Below, one piece after another: positions 16,283 to 24,252 of a DNA stretch of 34,658 nt (the stretch's first letter is position 1; every line of letters begins with the position of its first letter). Location of the stretch: contig NZ_JACSRD010000084.1 of NCBI RefSeq assembly GCF_014879935.1, positions 1-34,658 of the forward strand, read 5' to 3'. Source of the DNA: Prosthecobacter sp. GTDB taxonomy: Bacteria > Verrucomicrobiota > Verrucomicrobiia > Verrucomicrobiales > Verrucomicrobiaceae. The notes under the pieces are model-generated. The model ran no database searches, had not been told where the DNA came from, and saw nothing but the letters and a program-made list of their open reading frames with translations. The position numbers and the translations under genes are program-made.

Positions 16283-17653
16283 ATGCTCACCCGCGCCCTC
16301 ACTCTCCTCGCCGCCACCGCATCTCTCGCCCACGCGGCTCCCGCCGAGCACGTGATCCTCGTCAGCATCGACGGCTGGGCGCATCATTACTTTGATGATC
16401 CCAAATGCCACATGCCGGCGGTGAAGGCACTGGCGGCCAACGGTGTGCGGGCGAAGCGGATGGAATGCTCGTTTCCGACCGTGACGTGGACAAACCACAC
16501 CACGCTCGTCACCGGCGTGCATCCGGGCAAGCATGGTGTGCTGGCGAATGCCTATTTCGACCGTGCGCAGCGGAAGAAGATCCCGCTCATCCCTGATCCG
16601 CTCTTCAACAAGGACGAGATCGTCAAAACGCCCACCATTTACGATGCGGCGAAAGCGGCGGGCCTGAAAACGGCCGCGGTGATCTGGCCCGCCTCACGCG
16701 GAGCCAAAACGCTCGACTGGACGGTGCCGGATGTGTTTGAGCAGGAGCTGTTTGAGAAATACGGCACGCCTTCGTTGCTGGAGGAAGCCCGTGCGGCCGG
16801 CATCCCCATCGAAAAGCAGATGGAGTGGTGCAAGGCAGGCAACGCTGGGAAGGCGCAGCGCGACTACATGTATGCGCAGCTCGCCACGCACATCATCAAG
16901 AAGCACAAGCCGAACTTCCTGGCGATCCACCTCGTCAGCCTCGATTCGTTTGAGCATGCGCATGGCCGGCAGGTCGCCGAAGCCTACTGGGCGGCCAATG
17001 ATTCCGACAATCGCGTGGCAGACTTGATTCGAGCCGCCGAAGAGGCCGGAATTCGCGACAAGACGACCTTTGTCATCACCACCGACCACGGATTTGTGAC
17101 TTACACGAAGTCGATCAACGCCAACTCGGCGTTGAAGAAAGATGGGTTCGTCAAAACGATGCTCGGCAAGAGCCTGGCTCCCGATTCGCAGGTTTTCGCC
17201 ATGGCCGAAGGCGGCGCATGCTTCGTCTATGTGCTCGACACGGCGAACCGCGAAAGCATCCTCCAGCAGATCACGCCGAAACTGGCCAGGCTTGAAGGCG
17301 TGAGCGGTGTCGTCGAAGCGAAGGACTTCGACAGCAAGCTCCACCACCTCACCGCAGACAAAGATGGCCGCGAACCGGATCTCGTGCTGCTCGCCGGCGA
17401 CGGCTACACCTTCACCGACTCACTCGCCGACAACGAGGTCATCATCCCCAACGACCCGCCCAAGGGGGCTCACGGTCATTTCCAGCTCGATTCGAACCTC
17501 TACGGCAACTGCGTCATCAGTGGCGCAGGCGTGAAACCGGGGGGTGAGATTGACGAGATGAAGAACATCGACGTCACACCGACGATGGCAAAGCTCCTCG
17601 GCATCCCCTTCCCCGGTGCCGACGGCCGCGTGCTTGAAGAAGCGCTCAAATAA
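16283..17653 (+). CDS. Secreted alkaline phosphatase superfamily protein (type I phosphodiesterase/nucleotide pyrophosphatase)
   Basis: Predicted exported metal-dependent phosphoester or phosphodiester hydrolase of the ectonucleotide pyrophosphatase/phosphodiesterase (NPP) type; the substrate is unknown. The ATG at 16283 starts a signal peptide (MLTRALTLLAATASLAHA). After it, VILVSIDGWAHHYF gives the first metal-binding Asp. FPTVTWTNHTTLVTGVHPGKHG holds the nucleophilic Thr in the position seen in NPP enzymes. Further metal ligands are in TTDHGFVTY and in GAHGHFQLDS. Length (456 residues) is typical. It follows the PQQ-like gene on the same strand after 96 bp of palindromic sequence and converges with a lipoprotein gene 15 bp beyond its stop. 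Confidence 0.9.
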   Translation: MLTRALTLLAATASLAHAAPAEHVILVSIDGWAHHYFDDPKCHMPAVKALAANGVRAKRMECSFPTVTWTNHTTLVTGVHPGKHGVLANAYFDRAQRKKIPLIPDPLFNKDEIVKTPTIYDAAKAAGLKTAAVIWPASRGAKTLDWTVPDVFEQELFEKYGTPSLLEEARAAGIPIEKQMEWCKAGNAGKAQRDYMYAQLATHIIKKHKPNFLAIHLVSLDSFEHAHGRQVAEAYWAANDSDNRVADLIRAAEEAGIRDKTTFVITTDHGFVTYTKSINANSALKKDGFVKTMLGKSLAPDSQVFAMAEGGACFVYVLDTANRESILQQITPKLARLEGVSGVVEAKDFDSKLHHLTADKDGREPDLVLLAGDGYTFTDSLADNEVIIPNDPPKGAHGHFQLDSNLYGNCVISGAGVKPGGEIDEMKNIDVTPTMAKLLGIPFPGADGRVLEEALK

Positions 17654-17668
17654 GACGCGCCGAAAGCA

Positions 17669-18289
17669 TCAAAGCATGCCCGGAGCGTACCGTGGACGCG
17701 CTTCCGAGCCTGTGGCGAGGCTTTCGCGCATCTTGGGATCGTCCAGGGCGCGATCCACGGCGTCCTGCAACGCTCGAGAAGTCAATTCACGAAGCACCGG
17801 CACGGGAGAGCCGCTTCCTGGCCGGTAAGCGCTGCTCTGGCGCTCGCCATCATACACCTTGGTGAAAACCACCGCCTTCGTCGCCGCGTCCAGCACGTTC
17901 ACACGGATGCGGGCATAGCCATAGGGGTGCACCAGCAGTTGGGAACGCAGGTCCTGAATGTCCCCCTTGATGATGAATCGCGCGCCCTTGTCTGGAGCCA
18001 GCATGCCACGTGCCTCCAGCGCATGAGCGAAGGCGTTTCTCACAATGTCACGAACCGGCAGCCGTGTCTGCACGGTATCGACCGTCGGCCCGACCGGCAG
18101 ACGCACATGCCCCAGCGTCTGCGCCTGCTGACCACGCTTGTCCTTGAACTCGCCCACCACGAAGTCCGGCGTGCCGCGCACCATCCGCCCCGGCACATAG
18201 TCCAGGCTGACAACAGAGGAGTTCGAGCAGGAGGAGAGGCCCAGGATGGCTGTGGCCGCAAAAATAACAGACGTGCACCGGAGGTTCAT
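17669..18289 (-). CDS. Putative lipoprotein (YajG/LptE-like size and layout)
   Basis: A 206-residue predicted lipoprotein. The ATG at 18289 opens a signal ending in the lipobox LSSC (ILGLSSCSNSS), so the mature protein would be lipidated at that Cys and probably face the periplasm. The body has alternating strands and helices: VRDIVRNAFAHALEARGM, then RFIIKGDIQDL and RIRVNVLDAATKAVVFTKVY. The arrangement (family of helices for multimer ends, then a beta-meander that describes a derived quantity) resembles YajG-type lipoproteins, but similarity is too weak to assign. The frame continues upstream without a stop to 18475, but only the 18289 start yields a signal. The leader between it and the divergent L,D-transpeptidase-like gene contains a terminator-like hairpin with an eight-base U-tract on this strand. 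Confidence 0.75.
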   Translation of the reverse strand: MNLRCTSVIFAATAILGLSSCSNSSVVSLDYVPGRMVRGTPDFVVGEFKDKRGQQAQTLGHVRLPVGPTVDTVQTRLPVRDIVRNAFAHALEARGMLAPDKGARFIIKGDIQDLRSQLLVHPYGYARIRVNVLDAATKAVVFTKVYDGERQSSAYRPGSGSPVPVLRELTSRALQDAVDRALDDPKMRESLATGSEARPRYAPGML

Positions 18290-18360
18290 GGAAGCGCCAT
18301 TTGTAGTACGCCTTGGCCTCGAATCAACGCGCGAGATTTCACTCCGAACCTCACGGAGAC

Positions 18361-18439
18361 AAAAAAAACAACCCTGCCGGCACTCGGAACTCAGGAAAAA
18401 AACCCCCAAAACCTGAATCCAATTAACCCGGCAGGGTTG
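18361..18439 (-). promoter_or_regulatory. Terminator-like hairpin in a divergent leader (possible attenuator)
   Basis: A perfect 12-bp inverted repeat, CAACCCTGCCGG at 18369-18380 and CCGGCAGGGTTG at 18428-18439, encloses 47 bases that can form a smaller inner stem (TCAGG/CCTGA). On the minus strand the outer stem is followed directly by eight T residues (complement of 18361-18368), the form of an intrinsic terminator. It lies about 70 bp upstream of the lipoprotein start, with no gene upstream to terminate, and within 35 bp of the divergent start at 18474. It could be an attenuator, an operator or a small palindromic insertion. Confidence 0.6.
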
Positions 18440-18473
18440 ATTAATTAAATTTATATTCGGAAAGTGGGGGATC

Positions 18474-19247
18474 ATGCAATCCCAAAAAATTTGCCATCAA
18501 AAAAAATGCCGCGCAGGCCTGTTTGCCGCAGCGATTTTTGCTCTGTTGCCCGCCACAGCGCTCCACGCACAGATCGGGCGTGGCGTGCGGCAGGTCATCG
18601 TCGCCCAAGCAGCGAACTGGAACTCGAACACCGCCACGCTGCAATGCTGGCAGCGTGCCTCCAGCCGCGACGTGTGGCATGCTGTCTTCGAAAAGCCGTT
18701 TCCCGTGCTGCTTGGCAAAAAAGGCCTCGCCTGGGGGCGAGGCGTGTTTCCGGTGCCACGCAATGGCATTCCCATGAAGGTGGAGAAAGACTGGAAGGCT
18801 CCCGCCGGAGTGTTTCAGCTCGGCAGCTTGTTCGGCTACGCTGCGACAGCGCCGGGCGGAGCCCGGTGGCCTTACATTCAGGTGGGGCCTTGGGACGCTT
18901 ATGTGGATGACTCAGGCTCTCCCTATTACAACCAGCACGTCCGCATCGATCCGAGGAAAGGTGTTCCACCGTGGTTTGAAAAGCAGCGCATGAGGCTCGG
19001 CGATGCCGCCTACAAGTGGATGCTCGAGATCCGGCACAATCAGCAACCGGCCGCGCCAGGCTACGGCAGCGCGATTTTCTTCCACGTGCGCCGGGGACCG
19101 GACAAGCCCAGCGCAGGCTGCACCACCATGGCAGAATCCGACCTCGTGCGTCTGCTCCGCTGGGTCGATCCCACCGCCTCACCACACTACGTCCTGCTGC
19201 CAAAGGGCGACTACTCCGCTCTTCGGGCCTCCTGGGGCCTGCCGTGA
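18474..19247 (+). CDS. L,D-transpeptidase (YkuD-like) family protein
   Basis: Predicted periplasmic enzyme of the YkuD fold, which forms 3-3 crosslinks in peptidoglycan or attaches proteins to it. The ATG at 18474 opens a basic region and hydrophobic signal (GLFAAAIFALLPATALHA), giving 257 residues. The catalytic signature is at the C-terminal end: AIFFHVRRGPDKPSAGCT, with the conserved His in FFHV and the nucleophile Cys216 in SAGC. The region before it (DWKAPAGVFQLGSLFGYA) matches the usual TPxG-type strand. The Ser-Ala-Gly-Cys variant replaces the common S(H/R)GC. Purine-rich sequence (GGAAAG/GGGGG) just upstream may serve as the ribosome-binding site. The SGNH esterase gene follows after 58 bp on the same strand. 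Confidence 0.8.
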   Translation: MQSQKICHQKKCRAGLFAAAIFALLPATALHAQIGRGVRQVIVAQAANWNSNTATLQCWQRASSRDVWHAVFEKPFPVLLGKKGLAWGRGVFPVPRNGIPMKVEKDWKAPAGVFQLGSLFGYAATAPGGARWPYIQVGPWDAYVDDSGSPYYNQHVRIDPRKGVPPWFEKQRMRLGDAAYKWMLEIRHNQQPAAPGYGSAIFFHVRRGPDKPSAGCTTMAESDLVRLLRWVDPTASPHYVLLPKGDYSALRASWGLP

Positions 19248-19305
19248 GATGTGTCATGCAGGCGACAAGCCCGCGAGATTGATCTGACCTGGCCGTTGAT
19301 GTTTC

Positions 19306-21144
19306 ATGCGCCTCGTCCTGCCTGTTGTCCTCGCCCTCACGGCCGCTCTCCATGCCGAACCGCTCAAAGTCGTCCTGGCCGGCGATTCGACGGTCGCCAG
19401 CGTCCCAAAGCCACCAGCGGACCGGCCCACACTCGCAGGTTGGGGACAGATGCTGGGCGAGTTCCTGCCGGAGGCCAGGATCATCAATCACGCCCGCTCG
19501 GGCGCCAGCACGAAGAGCTTTCGTGATCTTGGACTCTGGGACCGTGTGCTGAAGGAAAAAGCCGGCTGGGTGCTGATCCAGTTCGGCCACAACGACGAAA
19601 AGCTCAAGGATCCCAAACGCGGCACCGATCCAGCGACGACATGCCGCGAGAATCTGAGAGCCTTCATCCGCGAAGTGCGCGAAAGCGGCGGGAATCCCGT
19701 GCTCATCACCTCCGTGGCCCGACGCATCTATGTGGATGGGAGGATGACCACCTCCCTCACTCCCTACGTGGAAGCCATGAAGGCGGTCGGCAGGGAGGCG
19801 AATGTTCCCGTGATCGACCTCCATGCGGCCAGTTTCGCGCTGTTTGACCAGTTGGGTGAGAAGTTCTGCCAGCTCTACGGCCCTGCGGAGCAGGACAAAT
19901 CTCACTTCTCCACCGAAGGCGCACGCATGATGGCGCGGCTCGTGGCCGAGGGACTCATTCGTGAGGTGCCGGAGTTGCGTCCGCGTGTCCAGCTCCTGCC
20001 GCGCCTGCCACCCAACGCACCGTTTGATCTGGACCGCCGGATCGTATCCGCAGGCTACGATGGCAGGACCTGCTGGGTGCATCCTCGTGCCGGTGCCATT
20101 CCGGGGAAAACGCCCGGTGTGGTCCTGACGATGCAGAAGCTGCTGCTGACGGGTAGCGATGTGTTTTTCGCGCTAAACGACACACGCAGTGATGATCTCG
20201 GCCAAAGCTGGAGTCCCATCACCGAACACGCCGAAACGCTCGGACGGCGCAACGAGCCAGAAGGCGTCGTGGTGGCCACCTGCGACTTCACGCCGAAGTG
20301 GCATGCCCAGAGCGGCCGGCTGCTGGGAATCGGCCACACCGTGCGCTACAGCGGCGACAAGGTCATCCACGACCGCAAACGCGAGACTTCGTGGGCGGTG
20401 TATGACGACAAGACGCGGCAATGGAGTCCCTGGACGCCCCTGGAGATGCCAGATGAGCCGTCATTCCACAGTGCGGGCGCTGGAAGCGTCCAGCGCGTCG
20501 ATCTGGACAATGGCGACGTCCTGCTGCCCATCTATTTCAAGGGCCAGGCCGACAAGTACTACTCCGTCACCGTCCTGCGCTGCTCGTTTGACGGCACGAA
20601 GCTCACGTATCGCAGTCATGGCGACGTGTTGACGCTGGAATCAGGTCGCGGCGTGTATGAGCCCTCCCTCATTCGCTGTGGTGGGCGATTCTACCTCACG
20701 CTGCGCAATGACAGTGCTGGTTACGTCTCAGTGAGCGACGATGGCGCTCACTTCAGCCAGCCGGCGAAGTGGTGCTGGGAGGACGGCAGCGACCTGGGCA
20801 ACTACAACACCCAGCAGCACTGGGTGACTCACGGAGGACGGCTGTGGCTCGTTTACACCCGGAAGGGAGCGCACAACGACCACGTCTTCCGCCACCGCGC
20901 CCCGCTGTTCATGGCGGAGGTGAACCAGGACACGCTGCGTGTGAAACGCGACACGGAAGTCGTGCTCGTCCCCGAATCCGGCGCACGCCTGGGGAACTTC
21001 GGCGTGTGCGAGGTCAGTGATGACGAGACGTGGGTCACCGTGGCGGAATGGATGCAAACCTGGTCACCCAATGTCGTCATCAGGCCCGGACATCCGCTCG
21101 GCGCGAACAACCGCGTGCATGCGGTGCGTATCCTTTGGAAATAG
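19306..21144 (+). CDS. SGNH esterase (rhamnogalacturonan acetylesterase-like) fused to a sialidase-like propeller
   Basis: A 612-residue secreted two-domain protein with a signal peptide (MRLVLPVVLALTAALHAEP). Residues about 20-230 form an SGNH/GDSL hydrolase: GDSTV carries the nucleophilic Ser, GAST and GHND the oxyanion-hole Gly and Asn, and DKSHFS the catalytic Asp-His pair. This pattern is that of rhamnogalacturonan acetylesterases, which remove acetyl groups from pectic polymers. Residues about 240-612 look like a six-bladed sialidase-type propeller with one good Asp-box (SDDLGQSW) and a degenerate one (VSDDGAHF). No full sialidase arginine triad could be confirmed. The fusion suggests deacetylation plus binding or cleavage of the same glycan. 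The metallophosphoesterase gene starts 8 bp after the stop, so the two are surely cotranscribed. Confidence 0.85.
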   Translation: MRLVLPVVLALTAALHAEPLKVVLAGDSTVASVPKPPADRPTLAGWGQMLGEFLPEARIINHARSGASTKSFRDLGLWDRVLKEKAGWVLIQFGHNDEKLKDPKRGTDPATTCRENLRAFIREVRESGGNPVLITSVARRIYVDGRMTTSLTPYVEAMKAVGREANVPVIDLHAASFALFDQLGEKFCQLYGPAEQDKSHFSTEGARMMARLVAEGLIREVPELRPRVQLLPRLPPNAPFDLDRRIVSAGYDGRTCWVHPRAGAIPGKTPGVVLTMQKLLLTGSDVFFALNDTRSDDLGQSWSPITEHAETLGRRNEPEGVVVATCDFTPKWHAQSGRLLGIGHTVRYSGDKVIHDRKRETSWAVYDDKTRQWSPWTPLEMPDEPSFHSAGAGSVQRVDLDNGDVLLPIYFKGQADKYYSVTVLRCSFDGTKLTYRSHGDVLTLESGRGVYEPSLIRCGGRFYLTLRNDSAGYVSVSDDGAHFSQPAKWCWEDGSDLGNYNTQQHWVTHGGRLWLVYTRKGAHNDHVFRHRAPLFMAEVNQDTLRVKRDTEVVLVPESGARLGNFGVCEVSDDETWVTVAEWMQTWSPNVVIRPGHPLGANNRVHAVRILWK

Positions 21145-21152
21145 ACCCTGCC

Positions 21153-22046
21153 ATGCCTCTGCACCTCACCAGCCGCCGCCACTTCATTTCCCAAATCGGA
21201 GCCACAGTCGCCCTGGTCCGCAGCGCGGTCGCTGCCACGGAGGTGGATGACAATCTCATCGCCATCCTGAACGACACACACATCGGCGCCCAGCAGGCCA
21301 AGGACGCCGCGATCCCGCTCAACCTCGCCACGACCATCGAATGGCTGCTTGCGCTGCCGAAACGGCCCGCCGCAGTCGTCATCAATGGCGATCTGGCCTT
21401 GAAGGACGGCAGGTCCGGCGATTACGAGCGTTTAGCGAAGCTGATCGCTCCTCTGCGCGATGCGGGCCTGCCTCTGCACCTGACGATGGGGAATCACGAT
21501 GAACGCGGCGTCTTTTACGATGTCCTCAAAAACGAGAAGCCAGACGCCCCAGCGGTCGAATCCAAACATGTGGGAGTGGTGGAACTGCCCGGCGTGAATC
21601 TCTTCCTTCTCGACTCACTCAAGCAGACGATGATTGCGCCGGGTGCCCTCGGCGAGATGCAACGCGGATGGCTGGCCAATTCACTCGATGCGCATGCAGA
21701 CAAGCCAGCACTGGTCTTTGCGCATCACAATCCCCGCCTCGGCGGCGATCCAAAGCACTTCCCTGGCGGCTTGGAGGATTCGGAGGAGCTGTGGAAGCTC
21801 CTCGTCGCCCGCAAACACGTCAAAGCCTACATCCACGGCCACATCCATCACCGCGACTTCTTCGAACACGAAGGCATTCACATCCTCAACACGCCCGCCG
21901 TCGGCTACGTGGCCAACAAACAGCTCTCCACCACTGGCTGGACCATGCTTCGCCTCATTCCAGGGGGTGCGGGGGTGACCACGCACACGCATCAGGCTGA
22001 TCACGCATGGAACGGCGTGAAGGTGGACCTGAAGTGGCGGATTTGA
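21153..22046 (+). CDS. Tat-exported metallophosphoesterase
   Basis: Calcineurin-like phosphoesterase with two metal ions, exported. The ATG at 21153 yields 297 residues and a twin-arginine signal (TSRRHFISQIGATVALV). An earlier in-frame start would lie inside the preceding gene. The five family blocks are all present: NDTHIG (D-x-H), INGDLALKDG (GD), MGNHDERG (GNHD), FAHHNP (H) and YIHGHIHHR (GHxH). The substrate is unknown; related proteins cleave phosphomonoesters, cyclic nucleotides or phospholipid head groups. It lies 8 bp after the SGNH-propeller gene and is likely in the same operon. Tat export suggests metal is loaded in the cytoplasm. Confidence 0.93.
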   Translation: MPLHLTSRRHFISQIGATVALVRSAVAATEVDDNLIAILNDTHIGAQQAKDAAIPLNLATTIEWLLALPKRPAAVVINGDLALKDGRSGDYERLAKLIAPLRDAGLPLHLTMGNHDERGVFYDVLKNEKPDAPAVESKHVGVVELPGVNLFLLDSLKQTMIAPGALGEMQRGWLANSLDAHADKPALVFAHHNPRLGGDPKHFPGGLEDSEELWKLLVARKHVKAYIHGHIHHRDFFEHEGIHILNTPAVGYVANKQLSTTGWTMLRLIPGGAGVTTHTHQADHAWNGVKVDLKWRI

Positions 22047-22167
22047 GGGCGCCGCAGGTCACGAACGCGCCATGTCGGGCACCTTGCGCCGATCTCCGGG
22101 CAGGGCGCTGGGTTGATGATGAACTTGCCCGCGTCGCTTCGTTTGTGTCTCGCTCTTTCCAACCACC

Positions 22168-24186
22168 ATGAGACACCTCCCGCTCCTCTTCACCGCCGTC
22201 TTTGCCGCGTTCAGCCATGCGGAGGACATCCGGCATCAGCCGCCGAAGGACCTGAACGGCTATTTCCCTTTCAATCCGCCCTCGTCTTTGAGCGAATGGG
22301 ACACACGTCGTGAGCAGGTGCGCCGGCAGATCCTCGTGGCGGAAGGTTTGTGGCCGATGCCGGCCAAGACGCCGCTCAACGCGGTGATCCATGGCAAGGT
22401 CGAAGGCGATGGCTTCACGGTGGAGCGTGTGTATTTCGAAAGCGCTCCCGGCTTCTACGTCACCGGCAGCCTGTGGAAGCCGAAGACGATCAAGGGCAAG
22501 GTTCCCGCCGTGATGTTCGCTCACGGACATTGGAAGGACGCGCGGCTGTCGCTTTCTGAACCGCAGAAAGTGCGTGAGGAGATCGCCATCGGTGCCGAAC
22601 GCTTCGAAAAAGGCGGCAGCAGCATCTTCCAGTCGCTGTGCGTGCAGCTCGCACGCATGGGCTGCATCGTATGGCAGTGGGACATGCTCAGCGATTCGGA
22701 CTCGATCCAGTTCTCACGTGAAATCGTGCATACCTTTGCCAAACAGCGCCCTGAAGCGAACCAGACGGAGAACTGGGGCCTCTACAGCCCGCAGGCGGAG
22801 GCGCACTTGCAGTCCATCATGGGCCTGCAAACCTGGAACGCCGTGCGCGGGCTCGATTTCCTGCTCTCGCTGCCCGAGGTCGATCCTGAGCGCACCGCCA
22901 TCACCGGCGCGAGCGGCGGCGGCACGCAGACAATGCTGCTCGCGGCCATCGACGACCGCATCAAGCTCTCCTTCCCTTGCGTGATGGTCAGCACGTCGAT
23001 GCAGGGTGGCTGCACGTGTGAAAACGCCAGCCTGCTGCGCATCGGCACGGGCAACGTCGAGTTCGCCGGCCTCTTCGCGCCGAAACCGCAGGGCATGAAC
23101 ACGGCGGACGACTGGACGAAAGAGCTCGCCACCAAGGGCTTCCCCGATTTGCAGAAGCTGTATGCGACCCACGGCAAGAAGGACAACGTCTTCCTGCTCC
23201 GTGGCGAGCATTTCAAACACAACTACAACGCGGTCACCCGCAGCGCCTTCTACACCTTCGTCAACAAGCACTTCAAACTCGGCTTCCCCTCGCCTGTGAT
23301 CGAGCAGGACTACGAGCCGCTGACGAAAGAACAGCTCACCGTTTGGGACGAAAAGCATCCCGCACCCAAAGCCGCCGATCCCGAGTTCGAGCGCAAGCTG
23401 CTGAAGTACTTCGCCGAAGATGCCGACAAGCAGCTCCAGGCCGCTGATCCCCAAGTTCTCCGCCAGGGCATCGAGTCCATCCTTGGCCGCACCTACGATC
23501 AGGCGGGCAAGGTCGAGTGGACGCTGAAGGACAAGCAGGATCGCGGCAATCACCTCGAAATGACCGGCACGCTGACCAACAAGACGCACAGCGAGGAAAT
23601 GAACGTCACCTGGCTCTATCCGAAGCAGTGGAACAACCGCGTGGTCATCTGGCTCGATGACAAAGGCCGCTCCGGCATCGCGAATGACGACGTGAAACAG
23701 CTCGTCGCCGCAGGAAACGCCGTCGTCGGTGTCGATCTGCTCTTCCAAGGTGGCGAACCGGTCAAACAGACGCGTGTCGTCGCCAATCCACGCGAATTCG
23801 CCGGCTACACCTTCGGCTACAACCACGCGCTGTTCGCCCAACGCGTTCACGACGTCCTCAGCGTCGTCACCTTCCTGCGCAACACCAAGGTGGGCAGCCA
23901 TCCGAATCCGAAGACCGTCTGCCTCGCCGCTTTCGGAGCGCAAACCGGCCCCATCGCTGTCGCCTCACTGGCGCTGGCCGGTGAACACGTGGACCGTGCC
24001 GCTGTGAGCACGCACGGCTTCCGCTTCGGCAAGGTGCTCGACTACCGTGATCCCATGTTCCTCCCCGGCGGTGCCAAATATCGCGACCTGCCCGGCATGC
24101 TCTCGCTTTACGACCCCAATCGACGCTGGGTCGCGGGTGAGAACGAGAACCGCAAGCCAACAGCCAACGACTGGCTGATGCAGTGA
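22168..24186 (+). CDS. Secreted tandem alpha/beta hydrolase (acetyl xylan esterase-like)
   Basis: A 672-residue exported protein with a signal peptide (MRHLPLLFTAVFAAFSHA). The first alpha/beta hydrolase domain (about 60-380) has the nucleophile elbow GASGGGTQT with Ser249, and a candidate catalytic His in EHFKHNYN. It resembles acetyl xylan esterase/S15-like hydrolases of PVC bacteria. A second, similar half (about 480-670) begins NNRVVIWLDDKGRSG and has the parallel elbow position occupied by AAFGAQTG, which lacks the serine, so it is probably catalytically dead. Repeated helices and strands in both halves suggest an internal duplication. It follows the metallophosphoesterase by 121 bp without an obvious terminator and may be the last gene of a four-gene run. 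Confidence 0.85.
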   Translation: MRHLPLLFTAVFAAFSHAEDIRHQPPKDLNGYFPFNPPSSLSEWDTRREQVRRQILVAEGLWPMPAKTPLNAVIHGKVEGDGFTVERVYFESAPGFYVTGSLWKPKTIKGKVPAVMFAHGHWKDARLSLSEPQKVREEIAIGAERFEKGGSSIFQSLCVQLARMGCIVWQWDMLSDSDSIQFSREIVHTFAKQRPEANQTENWGLYSPQAEAHLQSIMGLQTWNAVRGLDFLLSLPEVDPERTAITGASGGGTQTMLLAAIDDRIKLSFPCVMVSTSMQGGCTCENASLLRIGTGNVEFAGLFAPKPQGMNTADDWTKELATKGFPDLQKLYATHGKKDNVFLLRGEHFKHNYNAVTRSAFYTFVNKHFKLGFPSPVIEQDYEPLTKEQLTVWDEKHPAPKAADPEFERKLLKYFAEDADKQLQAADPQVLRQGIESILGRTYDQAGKVEWTLKDKQDRGNHLEMTGTLTNKTHSEEMNVTWLYPKQWNNRVVIWLDDKGRSGIANDDVKQLVAAGNAVVGVDLLFQGGEPVKQTRVVANPREFAGYTFGYNHALFAQRVHDVLSVVTFLRNTKVGSHPNPKTVCLAAFGAQTGPIAVASLALAGEHVDRAAVSTHGFRFGKVLDYRDPMFLPGGAKYRDLPGMLSLYDPNRRWVAGENENRKPTANDWLMQ

Positions 24187-24200
24187 GCCCGCGTCACTTC

Positions 24201-24241
24201 AGAACGAATCGGCGCTTGCAGAAGCAAACGCCATTCGTTCT
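24201..24241. terminator. Bidirectional hairpin between convergent genes
   Basis: AGAACGAAT (24201-24209) pairs perfectly with ATTCGTTCT (24233-24241), and the inner arms GGCG/CGCC and TTGC/GCAA extend the stem with single mismatches. It lies between the convergent hydrolase and serA genes, 12 bp from the serA stop codon. No U-tract follows in either direction, so it may need a protein factor or serve mainly to protect 3' ends. Confidence 0.6.
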
Positions 24242-24252
24242 CACTGCCAGAC

